Below are positions 54,592 to 63,735 of a DNA stretch of 64,000 nucleotides, in pieces. Position 1 is the first letter of the stretch. Every line of letters begins with the position of its first letter. The notes beneath the pieces are model-generated. The model worked only from the letters and a program-made list of their open reading frames with translations. It did no database searches and was not told where the DNA came from. A program made the position numbers and the translations under genes. The DNA is taken from the NCBI GenBank assembly GCA_910588545.1, contig CAJUOU010000001.1:315787-379786 (forward strand). Direction: 5' to 3'. The DNA is from an uncultured Christensenellaceae bacterium (GTDB taxonomy: Bacteria > Bacillota > Clostridia > Christensenellales > UBA3700).

Positions 54592-55164
54592 ATGTTAAAG
54601 CAAAATGGTATAAATAAAAGCTTATTAAGTACAGAGAATATTGTAAATTCCTCCGACTATGAAAATTTTGCAATGCAACTTTTAAATAGAAAAAATAAGG
54701 GAACAAATGTAATAGCATTGACTTGCGATATAAAGACATCCGATATAACTGCGATTGTATGCTTAAATGTGGGGTTTAATTTGAAAAAACACGGCAATAA
54801 TGTTTTGGTTATCAACATGGATACTCACAATATCGCATTTAACGATTTGTTGGAAAGTCAAAGCAATGATGATAGGGTAGTAAGTTATGGAGATATTGAC
54901 GTGTTGCTACCGCAATCTACCGATTTTACGCAAAATTTATCGTTGGAAGATTTTAAAAGTAAATATTCCGAGTATGATTTTGTGATTTTGTGCGTACCAT
55001 CTCCTAAATATGAGTCTAACTATCTTGCAGTACCTAAAAACACAGATTTTTATTTGCTTGTTACAAAATTTTTCTCAAGTTATTTTGCTGCAAACAAATG
55101 TATCGATTTGATTGAGGCTATTGATAGCAAAGTACTTGGTAGCGTATATATAAAATTAAAATAA
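54592..55164 (+). CDS. BY-kinase/CpsD-like protein without a P-loop
   Basis: The 190-residue protein aligns by position and pattern with CpsD/YwqD tyrosine kinases (MinD fold): an N-terminal segment, then VIALTCDIKTSDITAIVCLNVGFNLKKHG, then NVLVINMD, and later DFVILCVPSP. In real kinases the first block contains the Walker A GxGKST; here it reads CDIKTSDIT, so the Gly-Lys-Ser/Thr residues are gone. Walker A' Asp is still suggested by NMD. There is no Tyr-rich tail. It starts 2 bases after the Wzz-like gene. It is probably a pseudokinase or a structural partner. Confidence 0.6.
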   Translation: MLKQNGINKSLLSTENIVNSSDYENFAMQLLNRKNKGTNVIALTCDIKTSDITAIVCLNVGFNLKKHGNNVLVINMDTHNIAFNDLLESQSNDDRVVSYGDIDVLLPQSTDFTQNLSLEDFKSKYSEYDFVILCVPSPKYESNYLAVPKNTDFYLLVTKFFSSYFAANKCIDLIEAIDSKVLGSVYIKLK

Positions 55165-55227
55165 GTAGTAAAAAAGCTTGTTTTTTGTTAATTGACAAAG
55201 CTATTCGGGCAGTTTGTCGGAGGTTTT

Positions 55228-56016
55228 ATGAAAATCGGAATATCTACAGCGTCATTTTTTACAAATGTAAATACTGAGGACTGTTTTGCCTGTCTAAAAG
55301 ATTTTAAAGCACCTGTTTGTGAGGTGTTTTTATCTAGTTTTAGTGAGTATGAGGGCAAAATTGCTGATAAAATCGTACAAAATAAATGTGTTGACGTGCA
55401 CTCGATTCATACCTTGACAAACCAATTTGAGCCGGAATTGTTCAGTTTAAACCCGCGTGCACAACAAGATTCCATGACTATTTTTAATAAAGTTTTGGCA
55501 CTTGGACAAAGGCTTGGGGCTAAATATTACACTTTTCATGGTGCGACAAGACTGAAAAAGGTTAATTACAATTTTGACTATCAAAGACTTGGCGGGATTG
55601 TTAATAATTTAATGGAAACCGCACAAAACTATGGTATTTGCTTTAGTTACGAGACTGTGCATTGGACATATTTTAGCGAGCCGGAGTATTTTGTTAACTT
55701 AAAAAAACAATGTCCTAATCTTAAAGCAACGCTTGATATTAAACAAATTATGCAAGCAGGCGGGGATTATAGGCAGTTTTTAAATGTTATAGGTAGCGAT
55801 TTGACTACCGTACATTTATGCGATTATGATGCAAACAAAAAATTATTTATTCCCGGAAGAGGCGAGTTTGATTTTGTAGAACTCTTTAAAAGATTAAATG
55901 ACTTAGGTTTTGACGGGGCTTGCTTGATGGAAGTTTATCCGCAAGGATACAAAGACCTTGACGAATTAAAAACATCTTACGATTATTTGCTAGATTGTTA
56001 CCAAAAAGCAAGATAA
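55228..56016 (+). CDS. Sugar phosphate isomerase/epimerase-like TIM barrel
   Basis: A 262-residue member of the xylose isomerase-like/AP endonuclease-2 superfamily. Metal-site-like residues occur in YYTFHGATR, FSYETVHW, LKATLDIKQI, TTVHLCDYD and LMEVYPQGY. The ATG at 55228 follows TCGGAGG; the longer TTG-initiated frame from 55192 lacks support. The substrate is unknown; it may be a sugar or inositol derivative. It lies between the Wzz-like pair and pgi. Confidence 0.8.
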   Translation: MKIGISTASFFTNVNTEDCFACLKDFKAPVCEVFLSSFSEYEGKIADKIVQNKCVDVHSIHTLTNQFEPELFSLNPRAQQDSMTIFNKVLALGQRLGAKYYTFHGATRLKKVNYNFDYQRLGGIVNNLMETAQNYGICFSYETVHWTYFSEPEYFVNLKKQCPNLKATLDIKQIMQAGGDYRQFLNVIGSDLTTVHLCDYDANKKLFIPGRGEFDFVELFKRLNDLGFDGACLMEVYPQGYKDLDELKTSYDYLLDCYQKAR

Positions 56017-56072
56017 TTTAACTATTTGATTAAAAAAAATATATATTAAAATTTTAACCATTGGAGGAATAT

Positions 56073-57476
56073 ATGGATAAAAATAAAATTAGATTGGATT
56101 ACAATAATATGATGGCAGATGTAATCGGTAGTAAAGGTTTTACTTCGGCTGATTTTGACGCAGTAGCTGACAGAGTAGACTTTGCAGTAGATTATTTCAA
56201 TGAAAAGAAAGGCACCGGATTTATGGGCTGGACAAAGTTGCATGACGAGCAAGATGCTGTGGTTGAGGATATTATCAAAACAGCGGAAGAAGTTCGTAGC
56301 AAGTTTAAAAACTTTGTAGTTTTGGGTATCGGTGGCTCTGCTTTAGGTCCTATTTCGGCTTTCCAAGCTCTTTGCCATTTACATCACAACGAAGTTAACC
56401 AAGGTCGCAGAAAAAATGCACCTAAATTTTATGTGGAGGATAATGTTGACCCTGAAAGAATGGTTGCATTGTTAAACACTATCAAACTAAAAGACAGCTG
56501 CTTTAACGTTATTACAAAAAGCGGCTCTACAAGTGAAACTATGACTCAATATTTGGTAATCAAAGATGCTTTGGAAAAGGCAGGTTTGAATCCTAAAGAA
56601 CATATCATCACAACAACTTCTGCAAATAGCGGTAATTTGATTAAAATAGCAAAAGCAGAAGGATACAAGACTTTTTATATACCTGACGGTGTGGGCGGCA
56701 GATTTAGTGAGCTTTGCCCTGTAGGTTTGCTTCCTGCAGCAGTCCTTGGTATTGATATCAAAAAAATGCTTGAGGGTGCAAAATTTATGTACGAAAGCTG
56801 TGTTAACGGAGAAAAAGCCGACAATATGGCTTTGACAGCAGCAACACTTCAATTTATCGCTATCAATAAAGGTCACAATATTTCAGTTATGTTGCCTTAT
56901 GCAGACAGCTTGAAATTTATTGCCGATTGGTATTGTCAACTTTGGGGTGAGAGCCTTGGTAAAAACAAATTAATGGACGGAACTCCTTGCAATATCGGTC
57001 AAACACCTGTAAAAGCACTTGGCGTAACCGACCAACACAGCCAAATTCAATTATATACAGAGGGACCTTTTGATAAGGTTATTACATTTATTGCTGTAGA
57101 TAAATACCGTAAAAAGGTTGTTATTCCTAATGGTTGTGAAGATTTCCCTAATGTTAATTTCCTTTGCGGTCACACTATGAACGAGCTTATAACTGCAGAA
57201 AGAAAAGCAACTGAGTACGCTGTTACAAAAGCAGGCAAATTAAACCACACAATTTACTTGCCAACAGTTAACGAATACACTTTAGGACAACTAATGATGT
57301 TTTTTGAGTTAAAGACTGCTTACTGTGGATTTATGTTGAACATAGACCCATTCAATCAACCGGGTGTTGAGGAAGGTAAAAATGCTACTTATGCTTTGCT
57401 TGGCAGACCCGGCTATGAAGATAAAGCTAAAGAGTTGAGAGCAGGTACCAAAAAATTGAAAAAATATATGATGTAA
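56073..57476 (+). CDS. pgi: Glucose-6-phosphate isomerase
   Basis: Pgi interconverts glucose-6-phosphate and fructose-6-phosphate. The 467-residue protein shows VVLGIGGSALGPISAFQAL, VITKSGSTSETMTQYLV, GVGGRFSELCPVGLLPAA, the catalytic Glu region QLWGESLGKN, and DQHSQIQLYTEGP. The ATG at 56073 follows TTGGAGGAAT; the in-frame TTG at 56061 overlaps that site. Codon use suggests good expression. Confidence 0.96.
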   Translation: MDKNKIRLDYNNMMADVIGSKGFTSADFDAVADRVDFAVDYFNEKKGTGFMGWTKLHDEQDAVVEDIIKTAEEVRSKFKNFVVLGIGGSALGPISAFQALCHLHHNEVNQGRRKNAPKFYVEDNVDPERMVALLNTIKLKDSCFNVITKSGSTSETMTQYLVIKDALEKAGLNPKEHIITTTSANSGNLIKIAKAEGYKTFYIPDGVGGRFSELCPVGLLPAAVLGIDIKKMLEGAKFMYESCVNGEKADNMALTAATLQFIAINKGHNISVMLPYADSLKFIADWYCQLWGESLGKNKLMDGTPCNIGQTPVKALGVTDQHSQIQLYTEGPFDKVITFIAVDKYRKKVVIPNGCEDFPNVNFLCGHTMNELITAERKATEYAVTKAGKLNHTIYLPTVNEYTLGQLMMFFELKTAYCGFMLNIDPFNQPGVEEGKNATYALLGRPGYEDKAKELRAGTKKLKKYMM

Positions 57477-57541
57477 TATATTATTAGACTTTGAATTTAG
57501 TTGTTTTAAGGTTAATTAATTTTATTAGCAATAAAACACAT

Positions 57542-57558
57542 CAAAAATCGATATTATA
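57542..57558 (+). repeat. Dispersed 3' motif, copy 6 (divergent)
   Basis: CAAAAATCGATATTATA lies 65 bp after pgi and matches the motif core only partly. Confidence 0.3.
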
Positions 57559-57573
57559 ATGTAATATAACAAA

Positions 57574-57609
57574 AATAATCCTTAGATTTTGTCTAAGGAT
57601 TATTTTGTT
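57574..57609. terminator. Bidirectional terminator between pgi and the Cys-rich gene
   Basis: AATAATCCTTAGA and TCTAAGGATTATT pair around TTTTG; T-rich tracts lie on both sides. Confidence 0.88.
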
Positions 57610-57630
57610 TGAAAACACTTTTAAGTATGA

Positions 57631-57852
57631 TTAGTTGTTGCAATTACAACCGTTGTTGTTAGAGCAACCGCAAACCAAAAGTAACAATATGATTAGCCAA
57701 CAATTATTGCCAAAACCATTATTGTTATTGATTGGCATAATGTTTTGGTCGCAGTTGCAACCGCAATTACAGCCAGAGCCGTTTTGAGAGTTGCTGCCTG
57801 TAATATATCCAAAAATTAAAGGTAATAATCCGCTACAATTACAATTATTCAT
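57631..57852 (-). CDS. Cysteine-rich miniprotein with a hydrophobic segment
   Basis: A 73-residue protein with 11 cysteines, mostly in Cys-Asn-Cys or Gly-Cys patterns: NNCNCSG near the start, GCNCGCNCDQN in the middle and GCNCNN at the end. A hydrophobic run (CWLIILLLLVCGC, about residues 52-64) and many Asn and Gly recall tiny sporulation proteins of the YjcZ kind, although the cysteines are unusual for these. The ATG at 57852 follows CGGAGG; a longer frame from 57900 lacks a site. It is divergent from an ArsR repressor gene. Metal binding or a spore-coat role are hypotheses. Confidence 0.7.
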   Translation of the reverse strand: MNNCNCSGLLPLIFGYITGSNSQNGSGCNCGCNCDQNIMPINNNNGFGNNCWLIILLLLVCGCSNNNGCNCNN

Positions 57853-58010
57853 AAGACCTCCGAAAATATGTTTTCTTTCTTTTACTACAATATGCGTCAT
57901 TTTATGAAGTTGTTACAAATAAACGGAAAGTTTTTTTTAAATATTTTAGTTATTATTTAAAAAAACACCAATTTATTTCATTGTATATCATAAAGTAATC
58001 GGAGGTTTAA

Positions 58011-58373
58011 ATGGAAGAGTATGTAAACATAAATAAAGCAGATGAAGAGTTTTTAAGAAAATATATGCCTTCATTTGAAGCAAGCAATATGATAGCGGAT
58101 TTTTATTCCGTTTTCGGGGATAATACAAGAATAAGGATTTTGTCTGCATTATCGATAGCTAAAATGTGTGTATGTGATTTGTGTTATACCTTAAAATTAA
58201 ATCAAAGTACTGTTTCACATCAACTTAAGATTTTGCGTGACGCTAAAATCGTAGGTTGCAAAAGGGATGGCAAATTAATAGTATACTATATAACAAATCC
58301 GTTTGTAAACGATGTAATCGTGACAGGTGTCGACAACTATCAAAAATCTTACGAGACAAGGCGGATAGGGTGA
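58011..58373 (+). CDS. ArsR/SmtB family transcriptional repressor
   Basis: A 120-residue winged-helix repressor. The family pattern is SVFGDNTRIRILSALSIAKMCVCDLCYTLKLNQSTVSHQLKILRDAKIVGCKRDGKLIVYYI. The Cys-Val-Cys-Asp-Leu-Cys sequence in the recognition region corresponds to the alpha-3 metal site (ELCVCDL) of arsenic- and cadmium-sensing members, so metal or metalloid sensing is likely. CGGAGG precedes the ATG. No ars or cad operon follows; the nearest genes are the divergent Cys-rich protein and uvrC. Confidence 0.88.
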   Translation: MEEYVNINKADEEFLRKYMPSFEASNMIADFYSVFGDNTRIRILSALSIAKMCVCDLCYTLKLNQSTVSHQLKILRDAKIVGCKRDGKLIVYYITNPFVNDVIVTGVDNYQKSYETRRIG

Positions 58374-58473
58374 ATACTATTGACACCATAAAGGAAATTG
58401 TGCTAAAATATTTATAATTAATACATACATAATAAAGTATTTTAAATGTGTTTTAAATATTTTTTGGTGCAAA

Positions 58474-60303
58474 ATGAACGAAATAATCGAACAGAAATTG
58501 AAAGATTTGCCCGAAAATCCCGGCGTGTATATTATGAAGTCGGAAAGTGGAGAAATCTTGTATATCGGAAAGGCTCGCTCTTTGAAAAATAGGGTGCGCC
58601 AATATTTCGGTTCTCCAAAAAATAAAACCACAAAAGTTTTGATAATGGTTTCCAAAATCTATACATTTGATTATATTATTACTCATAATGAAATAGAAGC
58701 ATTGGTTTTGGAAAACAATCTTATAAAAAAACACAAGCCGCCTTACAATATCTTATTGAAAGATGATAAAAATTATCCGTTTATTAGGATAAATATGAAT
58801 GAAAAGTTTCCTAAAATTCAAGTAGTGCGAAAACTTGCAAAGGACGGTGCTAAATATTTCGGACCGTATATGCAAGGTATTTCCGCAAAAGAGATAATGG
58901 AACTTATTCACTCTGCCTTTAAACTAAGGACTTGTAACATAAATATGGATAATCCGCCAAAAAACCATAGACCTTGCCTAAATAACCATATAGGCAGATG
59001 CTTGGCACCTTGCGTTGGAGCAATAAGTCATGAACAGTATATGGAAATAATAGGGGAAGTAATCAAATTTTTACAAGGCAATGACAAGTCTATCGAGCGA
59101 ATAATAAAGGAAAAAATGTTACAAGCAAGCGTAAAAGAGGAGTTTGAACTTGCAATTTACTATCGCGAAAGACTAAAAGTATTGGAAAAGCTTGTAAGAA
59201 AACAAGTAACTGCTTTGCCAAACGATTTGGATATGGACATTTTCGCATTGGCGAGCGATGGCATTAACACAGTTGTATCGATGCTGTTTGTAAGAGGCGG
59301 TAAACTTTTAGGCGGAGATAAGCAACTTATTAATGATTTAAGTTTAGATTGTGCACAATCTTTGGAAAACTTTGTGTATAGTTATTATAATGGAGACAGC
59401 CTTTTGGTCAGTCAAATACTTGTAAACGAAGAGTTTGAAGATTTTGAGTTGATAAGCAGATATTTAAGTGAAAAGAAAGGCAGTAAAGTGTTTGTTGCAA
59501 CTCCTATTATGGGTGTTCGTAAGCAGCTAGTTGATATGGCTTACGCCAACGCAAAAGACTATCTTATAAAATGCAAAAACCAAGAGGAAAGAGTGTACAA
59601 TATGACTTTGGGTGCGGTAAGCCAATTACAGCAAGCGCTTAATTTGCCTATACCACCAAATAGGATTGAATGTTACGATATTTCCAACATAAGCGGTACG
59701 GATAAAGTATCGAGTATGGTAGTGTTTGAAAATGGCGAAAAAGCAGGCAAAATGTACAGAAAGTTCAAGATAAAAACTGTTGAGGGCAGTAACGATTTTG
59801 CATCTATGAAAGAAACATTGATAAGACGTTTTTCGCATTTGAAAGACGACGATATCTCATTTTCCTCCACTCCCGATTTGATAGTTGTCGACGGCGGTAA
59901 AGGTCAGTTAAAGTACGCACTGCAAGCAATGGAAGAGAGTAATGTTCATTTTAATATTATAAGCTTGGCAGAGCGAGAGGAAGAAATTTATTTGCCGCAT
60001 ATTTCAGAGCCGTTGGTTTTATCAAAAGATAGCCAAGCACTTAGGTTGTTGCAAAGGATAAGAGACGAAGCTCATAGATTTGCAATTACTTATCATCGCA
60101 ATTTACGCGGTAAAAGGCAGACTAAAAGCGAGTTGTTGCAAATTGAGGGAGTTGGAGACTCTACAGTTAAAAAATTGTTTGCAACTTTTAAAACTTTATC
60201 TGCAATAAAAAATGCAAGCAGGGAAGAACTTGCGGAAGTTAAAGGCATAAGTGATAAAGTAGCAACAAATATTTATCAATTTTATCATACTGTAATTGAC
60301 TAA
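58474..60303 (+). CDS. uvrC: UvrABC excinuclease subunit C
   Basis: UvrC makes both incisions in nucleotide excision repair. The 609-residue protein has the GIY-YIG nuclease (NPGVYIMKSESGEILYIGKARSLKNRVRQYF), a Cys cluster (FKLRTCNINM to HIGRCLAPCVG), and a UVR motif (EFELAIYYRERLKVLEKL). The RNase H-like C-terminal nuclease (ECYDISNISGTDKVSSMVVF to DLIVVDGGKGQL) and a terminal helix-hairpin-helix pair complete it. No strong ribosome-binding site precedes the ATG. Confidence 0.96.
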   Translation: MNEIIEQKLKDLPENPGVYIMKSESGEILYIGKARSLKNRVRQYFGSPKNKTTKVLIMVSKIYTFDYIITHNEIEALVLENNLIKKHKPPYNILLKDDKNYPFIRINMNEKFPKIQVVRKLAKDGAKYFGPYMQGISAKEIMELIHSAFKLRTCNINMDNPPKNHRPCLNNHIGRCLAPCVGAISHEQYMEIIGEVIKFLQGNDKSIERIIKEKMLQASVKEEFELAIYYRERLKVLEKLVRKQVTALPNDLDMDIFALASDGINTVVSMLFVRGGKLLGGDKQLINDLSLDCAQSLENFVYSYYNGDSLLVSQILVNEEFEDFELISRYLSEKKGSKVFVATPIMGVRKQLVDMAYANAKDYLIKCKNQEERVYNMTLGAVSQLQQALNLPIPPNRIECYDISNISGTDKVSSMVVFENGEKAGKMYRKFKIKTVEGSNDFASMKETLIRRFSHLKDDDISFSSTPDLIVVDGGKGQLKYALQAMEESNVHFNIISLAEREEEIYLPHISEPLVLSKDSQALRLLQRIRDEAHRFAITYHRNLRGKRQTKSELLQIEGVGDSTVKKLFATFKTLSAIKNASREELAEVKGISDKVATNIYQFYHTVID

Positions 60304-60366
60304 ACTTGCATAAAATGCTAAAATAAATAAAGTATTATATATTTCGATATCGTAATAGGAGTAAAT

Positions 60367-61185
60367 ATGAAATACAAATTGTTAGTGTGCGATTTTGACG
60401 GCACACTTTATACGGATGATTTTAAAGTAACCGACGAAACTGTAGAGGCGGTTGAACTTTTTAAAGCACAAGGGGGTAAGTTTGTTATTGCAACAGGCAG
60501 ACTTTATCAAGCGGTTAAGCCTTTTGCGGAATTATTCAAACTTACCGACGAAATAATTACATACCAAGGTAGCGGAGTTTACGATTTAAAAACGGACGGA
60601 CTTATTTATTCGCAAGAAATCGATAGGGATTTGGCTGCAAGTGTGTATGCTTATTTGTATAAAAAATATTCGGAAATTACTTCGCCTATGCTATTTTATG
60701 ACGATAAGTGCATAGTTGAGGAGGAAAACGAGTTTAATAAATATTTTGCCAGCATTGTAAAAGTTCCGCTTGTTTGCGTACATGAAAAACTTGACGATTA
60801 TGTAATAGCAAACAATCTTAATGCAAGAAAAATTTTGAGTTTGACGGATAACAACTATATACGTGAAGTAATACAAGATTTACAAAATAAGTTTGGGGAT
60901 AAACTTAATATAAACCAATCAAGCAAAGGTTTGTTAGAGTGTGTTAACAGCAAAGCCAGCAAGGGTAATGCTGTAAAATTTATTGCGGAAAAATATAATA
61001 TTCCAAGAGAGCAAATTTGTGCTATTGGAGATGCCGAAAACGACAATAGTATGATACAGTTTGCGGGGCTTGGTGTAGCAATGGGTAATGCCATGGAAGA
61101 GACTAAAAAGGTTGCGGATTATGTTTGCGATACCAACAACAATAACGGCGTTGCAAAAGTAATAAAACAACTAATATTGCAATAA
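60367..61185 (+). CDS. Cof-type HAD hydrolase
   Basis: A 272-residue HAD phosphatase of the Cof/YidA class with a C2 cap. Motif I is LLVCDFDGTLYTDD, motif II VIATGR, motif III Lys in KASKGNAVKF, and motif IV CAIGDAENDNSMIQFAGLGVAMGNA. Members dephosphorylate sugar phosphates or flavin and thiamin precursors; the substrate cannot be told. ATAGGAG precedes the ATG. It stands between uvrC and hprK. Confidence 0.9.
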   Translation: MKYKLLVCDFDGTLYTDDFKVTDETVEAVELFKAQGGKFVIATGRLYQAVKPFAELFKLTDEIITYQGSGVYDLKTDGLIYSQEIDRDLAASVYAYLYKKYSEITSPMLFYDDKCIVEEENEFNKYFASIVKVPLVCVHEKLDDYVIANNLNARKILSLTDNNYIREVIQDLQNKFGDKLNINQSSKGLLECVNSKASKGNAVKFIAEKYNIPREQICAIGDAENDNSMIQFAGLGVAMGNAMEETKKVADYVCDTNNNNGVAKVIKQLILQ

Positions 61186-61192
61186 ATGTTTT

Positions 61193-61208
61193 GAAAATCG
61201 GTACTAAA
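61193..61208 (+). repeat. Dispersed 3' motif, copy 7
   Basis: GAAAATCGGTACTAAA lies 7 bp after the stop of the Cof-type gene, matching the consensus core exactly. Confidence 0.5.
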
Positions 61209-61279
61209 TGCATTTTTTTTGTAGTAAAGTAAGTGCTTAAAAGTCAAGTTGACATTTAGAGCAATATATAAGGAGAAGT

Positions 61280-62221
61280 ATGATAGAAGAAAAGGAAGAG
61301 AGACAAGGAGAGATAATAAGCATTCAAAATTTTGCAAAAGATTGCGGTGTGGATTTGGTGCAAGGCAATAAATCGGGCGAAATGTTTTTGACAACGGTAA
61401 ACGTTAACCGCCCCGGTCTTTTGCTTGCGGGATTTGAAGACTACTTTGGCGAAAAACGAATTCAAGTTATGGGCAATGCGGAATATTATTATTTACACTC
61501 ATGTACAAAAGAGGAGAGGTATAAAAAGCTTGAAAGTTTATTTGAGCGCAAAATACCTTGTGTAATTTTGTCTAAAAGCATCGAGCCGTTTGAAGAACTA
61601 AAAGAAATTTCGGAAAAATATGACGTACCTGTTTTTAAATCAAATAAACTTACATCACAGTTAGTGAATGATTTGGTTACTTATTTAAATAGAAAGCTTG
61701 CACCTTTTGAAACTATTCACGGAGTATTGCTTGAAGTAAGTGGTATAGGAGTGCTTATTACAGGTCATAGCGGTATGGGTAAAAGCGAAACTGCTATGGA
61801 ATTAATACACCGAGGACACAGATTGATTGCAGACGATAATGTTATTGCAAAGCGTATACAGGACGAAATTATCGGAACTGCTCCCGACAGTATAATGCAC
61901 TATATGGAAATACGCGGTGTAGGCATAATAGACGTTCGCAGTATGTTTGGTGTAGGCTCTGTTTTAAGAGAGAAACGTATTGATTTGGTTATCGAATTGC
62001 AAGCTTGGGGCGAAAATATAGAATATGACAGACTTGGTGTGAGCAGTCAGTTCGAAGTTATTTTGGGATTGGAAATACCTAAACTTACAATGCCTGTAAT
62101 GCCAGGTCGTAACCTTGCAATAGTTGTGGAAGTTGCCGCAAGAAACGAGCGTTTGAAAAAGTTGGGTTACAATGCGGTTGACCAATTACTTGCAAATATA
62201 GATTTTGGAAAGGATGAATAA
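61280..62221 (+). CDS. hprK: HPr kinase/phosphorylase
   Basis: HprK phosphorylates HPr at Ser46 to control carbon catabolite repression in Firmicutes. The 313-residue enzyme has its N-terminal domain (RPGLLLAGFEDYF) and the catalytic domain with Walker A ITGHSGMGKSETAMELIHRGHRLIADD (about 160-185) and the signature MEIRGVGIIDVRSMFGVGSV. AAGGAG precedes the ATG. It supports the Firmicutes assignment. nadE follows after 2 bases. Confidence 0.96.
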   Translation: MIEEKEERQGEIISIQNFAKDCGVDLVQGNKSGEMFLTTVNVNRPGLLLAGFEDYFGEKRIQVMGNAEYYYLHSCTKEERYKKLESLFERKIPCVILSKSIEPFEELKEISEKYDVPVFKSNKLTSQLVNDLVTYLNRKLAPFETIHGVLLEVSGIGVLITGHSGMGKSETAMELIHRGHRLIADDNVIAKRIQDEIIGTAPDSIMHYMEIRGVGIIDVRSMFGVGSVLREKRIDLVIELQAWGENIEYDRLGVSSQFEVILGLEIPKLTMPVMPGRNLAIVVEVAARNERLKKLGYNAVDQLLANIDFGKDE

Positions 62222-62223
62222 TT

Positions 62224-62949
62224 ATGGATTTTAAAACGGAAGTTGAAAACAGAGTTCAATGGATAAAAGACATTTTGCAAAAAACAGGTAGCAAAGGTGT
62301 GATTTTGGGAAACAGCGGCGGTAAAGATTGCAGTTTGGTAGAGATTTTGTGCCGCAAAGCTACACCTAATGTTCTTTCGGTTATTATGCCGTGCGAATCT
62401 TCTCAAAATTACGGCAGTGATAGGGAACACGCATATTTGGTAGCAAAAACTTTTGATATTCCTACAATCGAGGTGGATATAACACGTGCAAAGCAAGAAC
62501 TCAAAAAAGTAATTGAGCCTTTTGCAGGCAAGGATGTGCCAATGGCATATAACAACATAAATCCAAGATTAAGGATGTCCGTAATATATGCAATCGGGCA
62601 GGCAAAAGGCTATTTGGTTGCAGGAACAGGTAATGCAAGCGAAATGTATATGGGCTATTTTACAAAATGGGGTGATGGTGGTTACGATTTTAATCCTATA
62701 AGCGATTTGCTTGTGGAAGATGTTTACGGGATGCTTGAATATCTAAATTGCCCTAAGGAAATTATTCAAAAACAACCTAGTGCAGGATTGTACGAGGGGC
62801 AAACTGACGAAAAGGAGATGGGGGTTTCGTACAGTGAGATTGACAAATTTATCAAAACAGGCGAAAGTGAGTTTGCTGAAAAGATAAAATCTGCTCATGA
62901 ACGCACCGAGCATAAAAGAGTACCACCTATGAAATACTCTGATAGATAA
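62224..62949 (+). CDS. nadE: NAD(+) synthase, ammonia-type
   Basis: NadE amidates deamido-NAD with ATP. The 241-residue chain lacks a glutaminase domain, so it should use ammonia. Motifs are VILGNSGGKDCSLVEIL (pyrophosphate loop, with Cys where most have Ser), RLRMSVIYAIGQAKGYLVAGTGNASEMYMGYFTKWGDGGYDFNPISDL and KQPSAGLYEGQTDEKEMGVSYSEID. AAGGATG precedes the ATG. It is probably cotranscribed with hprK. Confidence 0.92.
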   Translation: MDFKTEVENRVQWIKDILQKTGSKGVILGNSGGKDCSLVEILCRKATPNVLSVIMPCESSQNYGSDREHAYLVAKTFDIPTIEVDITRAKQELKKVIEPFAGKDVPMAYNNINPRLRMSVIYAIGQAKGYLVAGTGNASEMYMGYFTKWGDGGYDFNPISDLLVEDVYGMLEYLNCPKEIIQKQPSAGLYEGQTDEKEMGVSYSEIDKFIKTGESEFAEKIKSAHERTEHKRVPPMKYSDR

Positions 62950-62955
62950 ATAAAA

Positions 62956-62993
62956 TAATGACTCCGCATTGATTTGTGGGGTTATTTTTTTGC
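62956..62993 (+). terminator. Terminator after nadE
   Basis: AATAATGACTCCGCA pairs imperfectly (with G-U pairs) with TTGTGGGGTTATT, and a run of seven T follows. Confidence 0.65.
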
Positions 62994-63092
62994 TGTTAAG
63001 TTTTTCGTGCATAATGCTTTTATATTTTAATAATCATTTTATAAGCGATTAAACTCGATTTTTGTTGTGTTTTTACGTGGGTAAATAAAAAA

Positions 63093-63704
63093 TTAATAAA
63101 TGAAACCTAATTTTGTTAAATTATCTAAATGAAAATAAAGACTTGTTCTGTTTACCGAAAGATGAGTTGCTGCTTGATGAGTTGTTATTTCGTTGTTTTT
63201 GAATTTTTGTATGGTGTTTATAAAATCTTCGTCATAAAGCCTTCGCGGTCTTCCAAATTGTACACCTCGTCGCATAGCTGCCGCAATACCTTCTTTTTGT
63301 CTCTCTCTTATGTTTACACGTTCGTTTTCCGCAACAAAAGACAAAACTTGCAGTACTATATCGGATATTAATTTTCTTGTAAGCGAGTCGTATTTTGAGC
63401 GTGTGTCAAGTAAGGGCATATCCAAAACGCAAATATCCGCACCGATTATATGTGTAATGTTTCGCCATTCCTCAATGATTGCAGTATAATTACGACCCAA
63501 TCGGTCAATAGATTTTATAACCAATAAATCGCCTTTATTAAGCTTATCTATAAGTTTTTTATAGTTGATTCTTTCAAAATCTTTTCCGCTTTTTTTATCA
63601 GTGTAAATATTGGTTTTTCGTACACCGAATTTTTTAAAAGCATCTAATTGTCTTGAAAGATTTCGGTCACTTGTTGATACTCTTGCATAAGCATAAATCT
63701 TCAT
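63093..63704 (-). CDS. Serine recombinase (resolvase/invertase type)
   Basis: The 203-residue protein is a small serine recombinase. The N-terminal catalytic domain has YAYARVSTSDRNLSRQLDAF with nucleophile Ser10, DLLVIKSIDRLGRNYTAI with the active Arg residues, and VLDMPLLDTR. The long E-helix leads to RERQKEGIAAAMRRGVQFGRPRR, and the C-terminus is a helix-turn-helix (NEITTHQAATHLSVNRTSLYFHLD). AGGAG precedes the ATG. Two direct repeats with dyad symmetry lie directly upstream and are likely binding or crossover sites. It may be a transposon resolvase or a DNA invertase. Confidence 0.9.
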   Translation of the reverse strand: MKIYAYARVSTSDRNLSRQLDAFKKFGVRKTNIYTDKKSGKDFERINYKKLIDKLNKGDLLVIKSIDRLGRNYTAIIEEWRNITHIIGADICVLDMPLLDTRSKYDSLTRKLISDIVLQVLSFVAENERVNIRERQKEGIAAAMRRGVQFGRPRRLYDEDFINTIQKFKNNEITTHQAATHLSVNRTSLYFHLDNLTKLGFIY

Positions 63705-63735
63705 ATTTTTTCTCCTAATTGTACATATTTTATAT

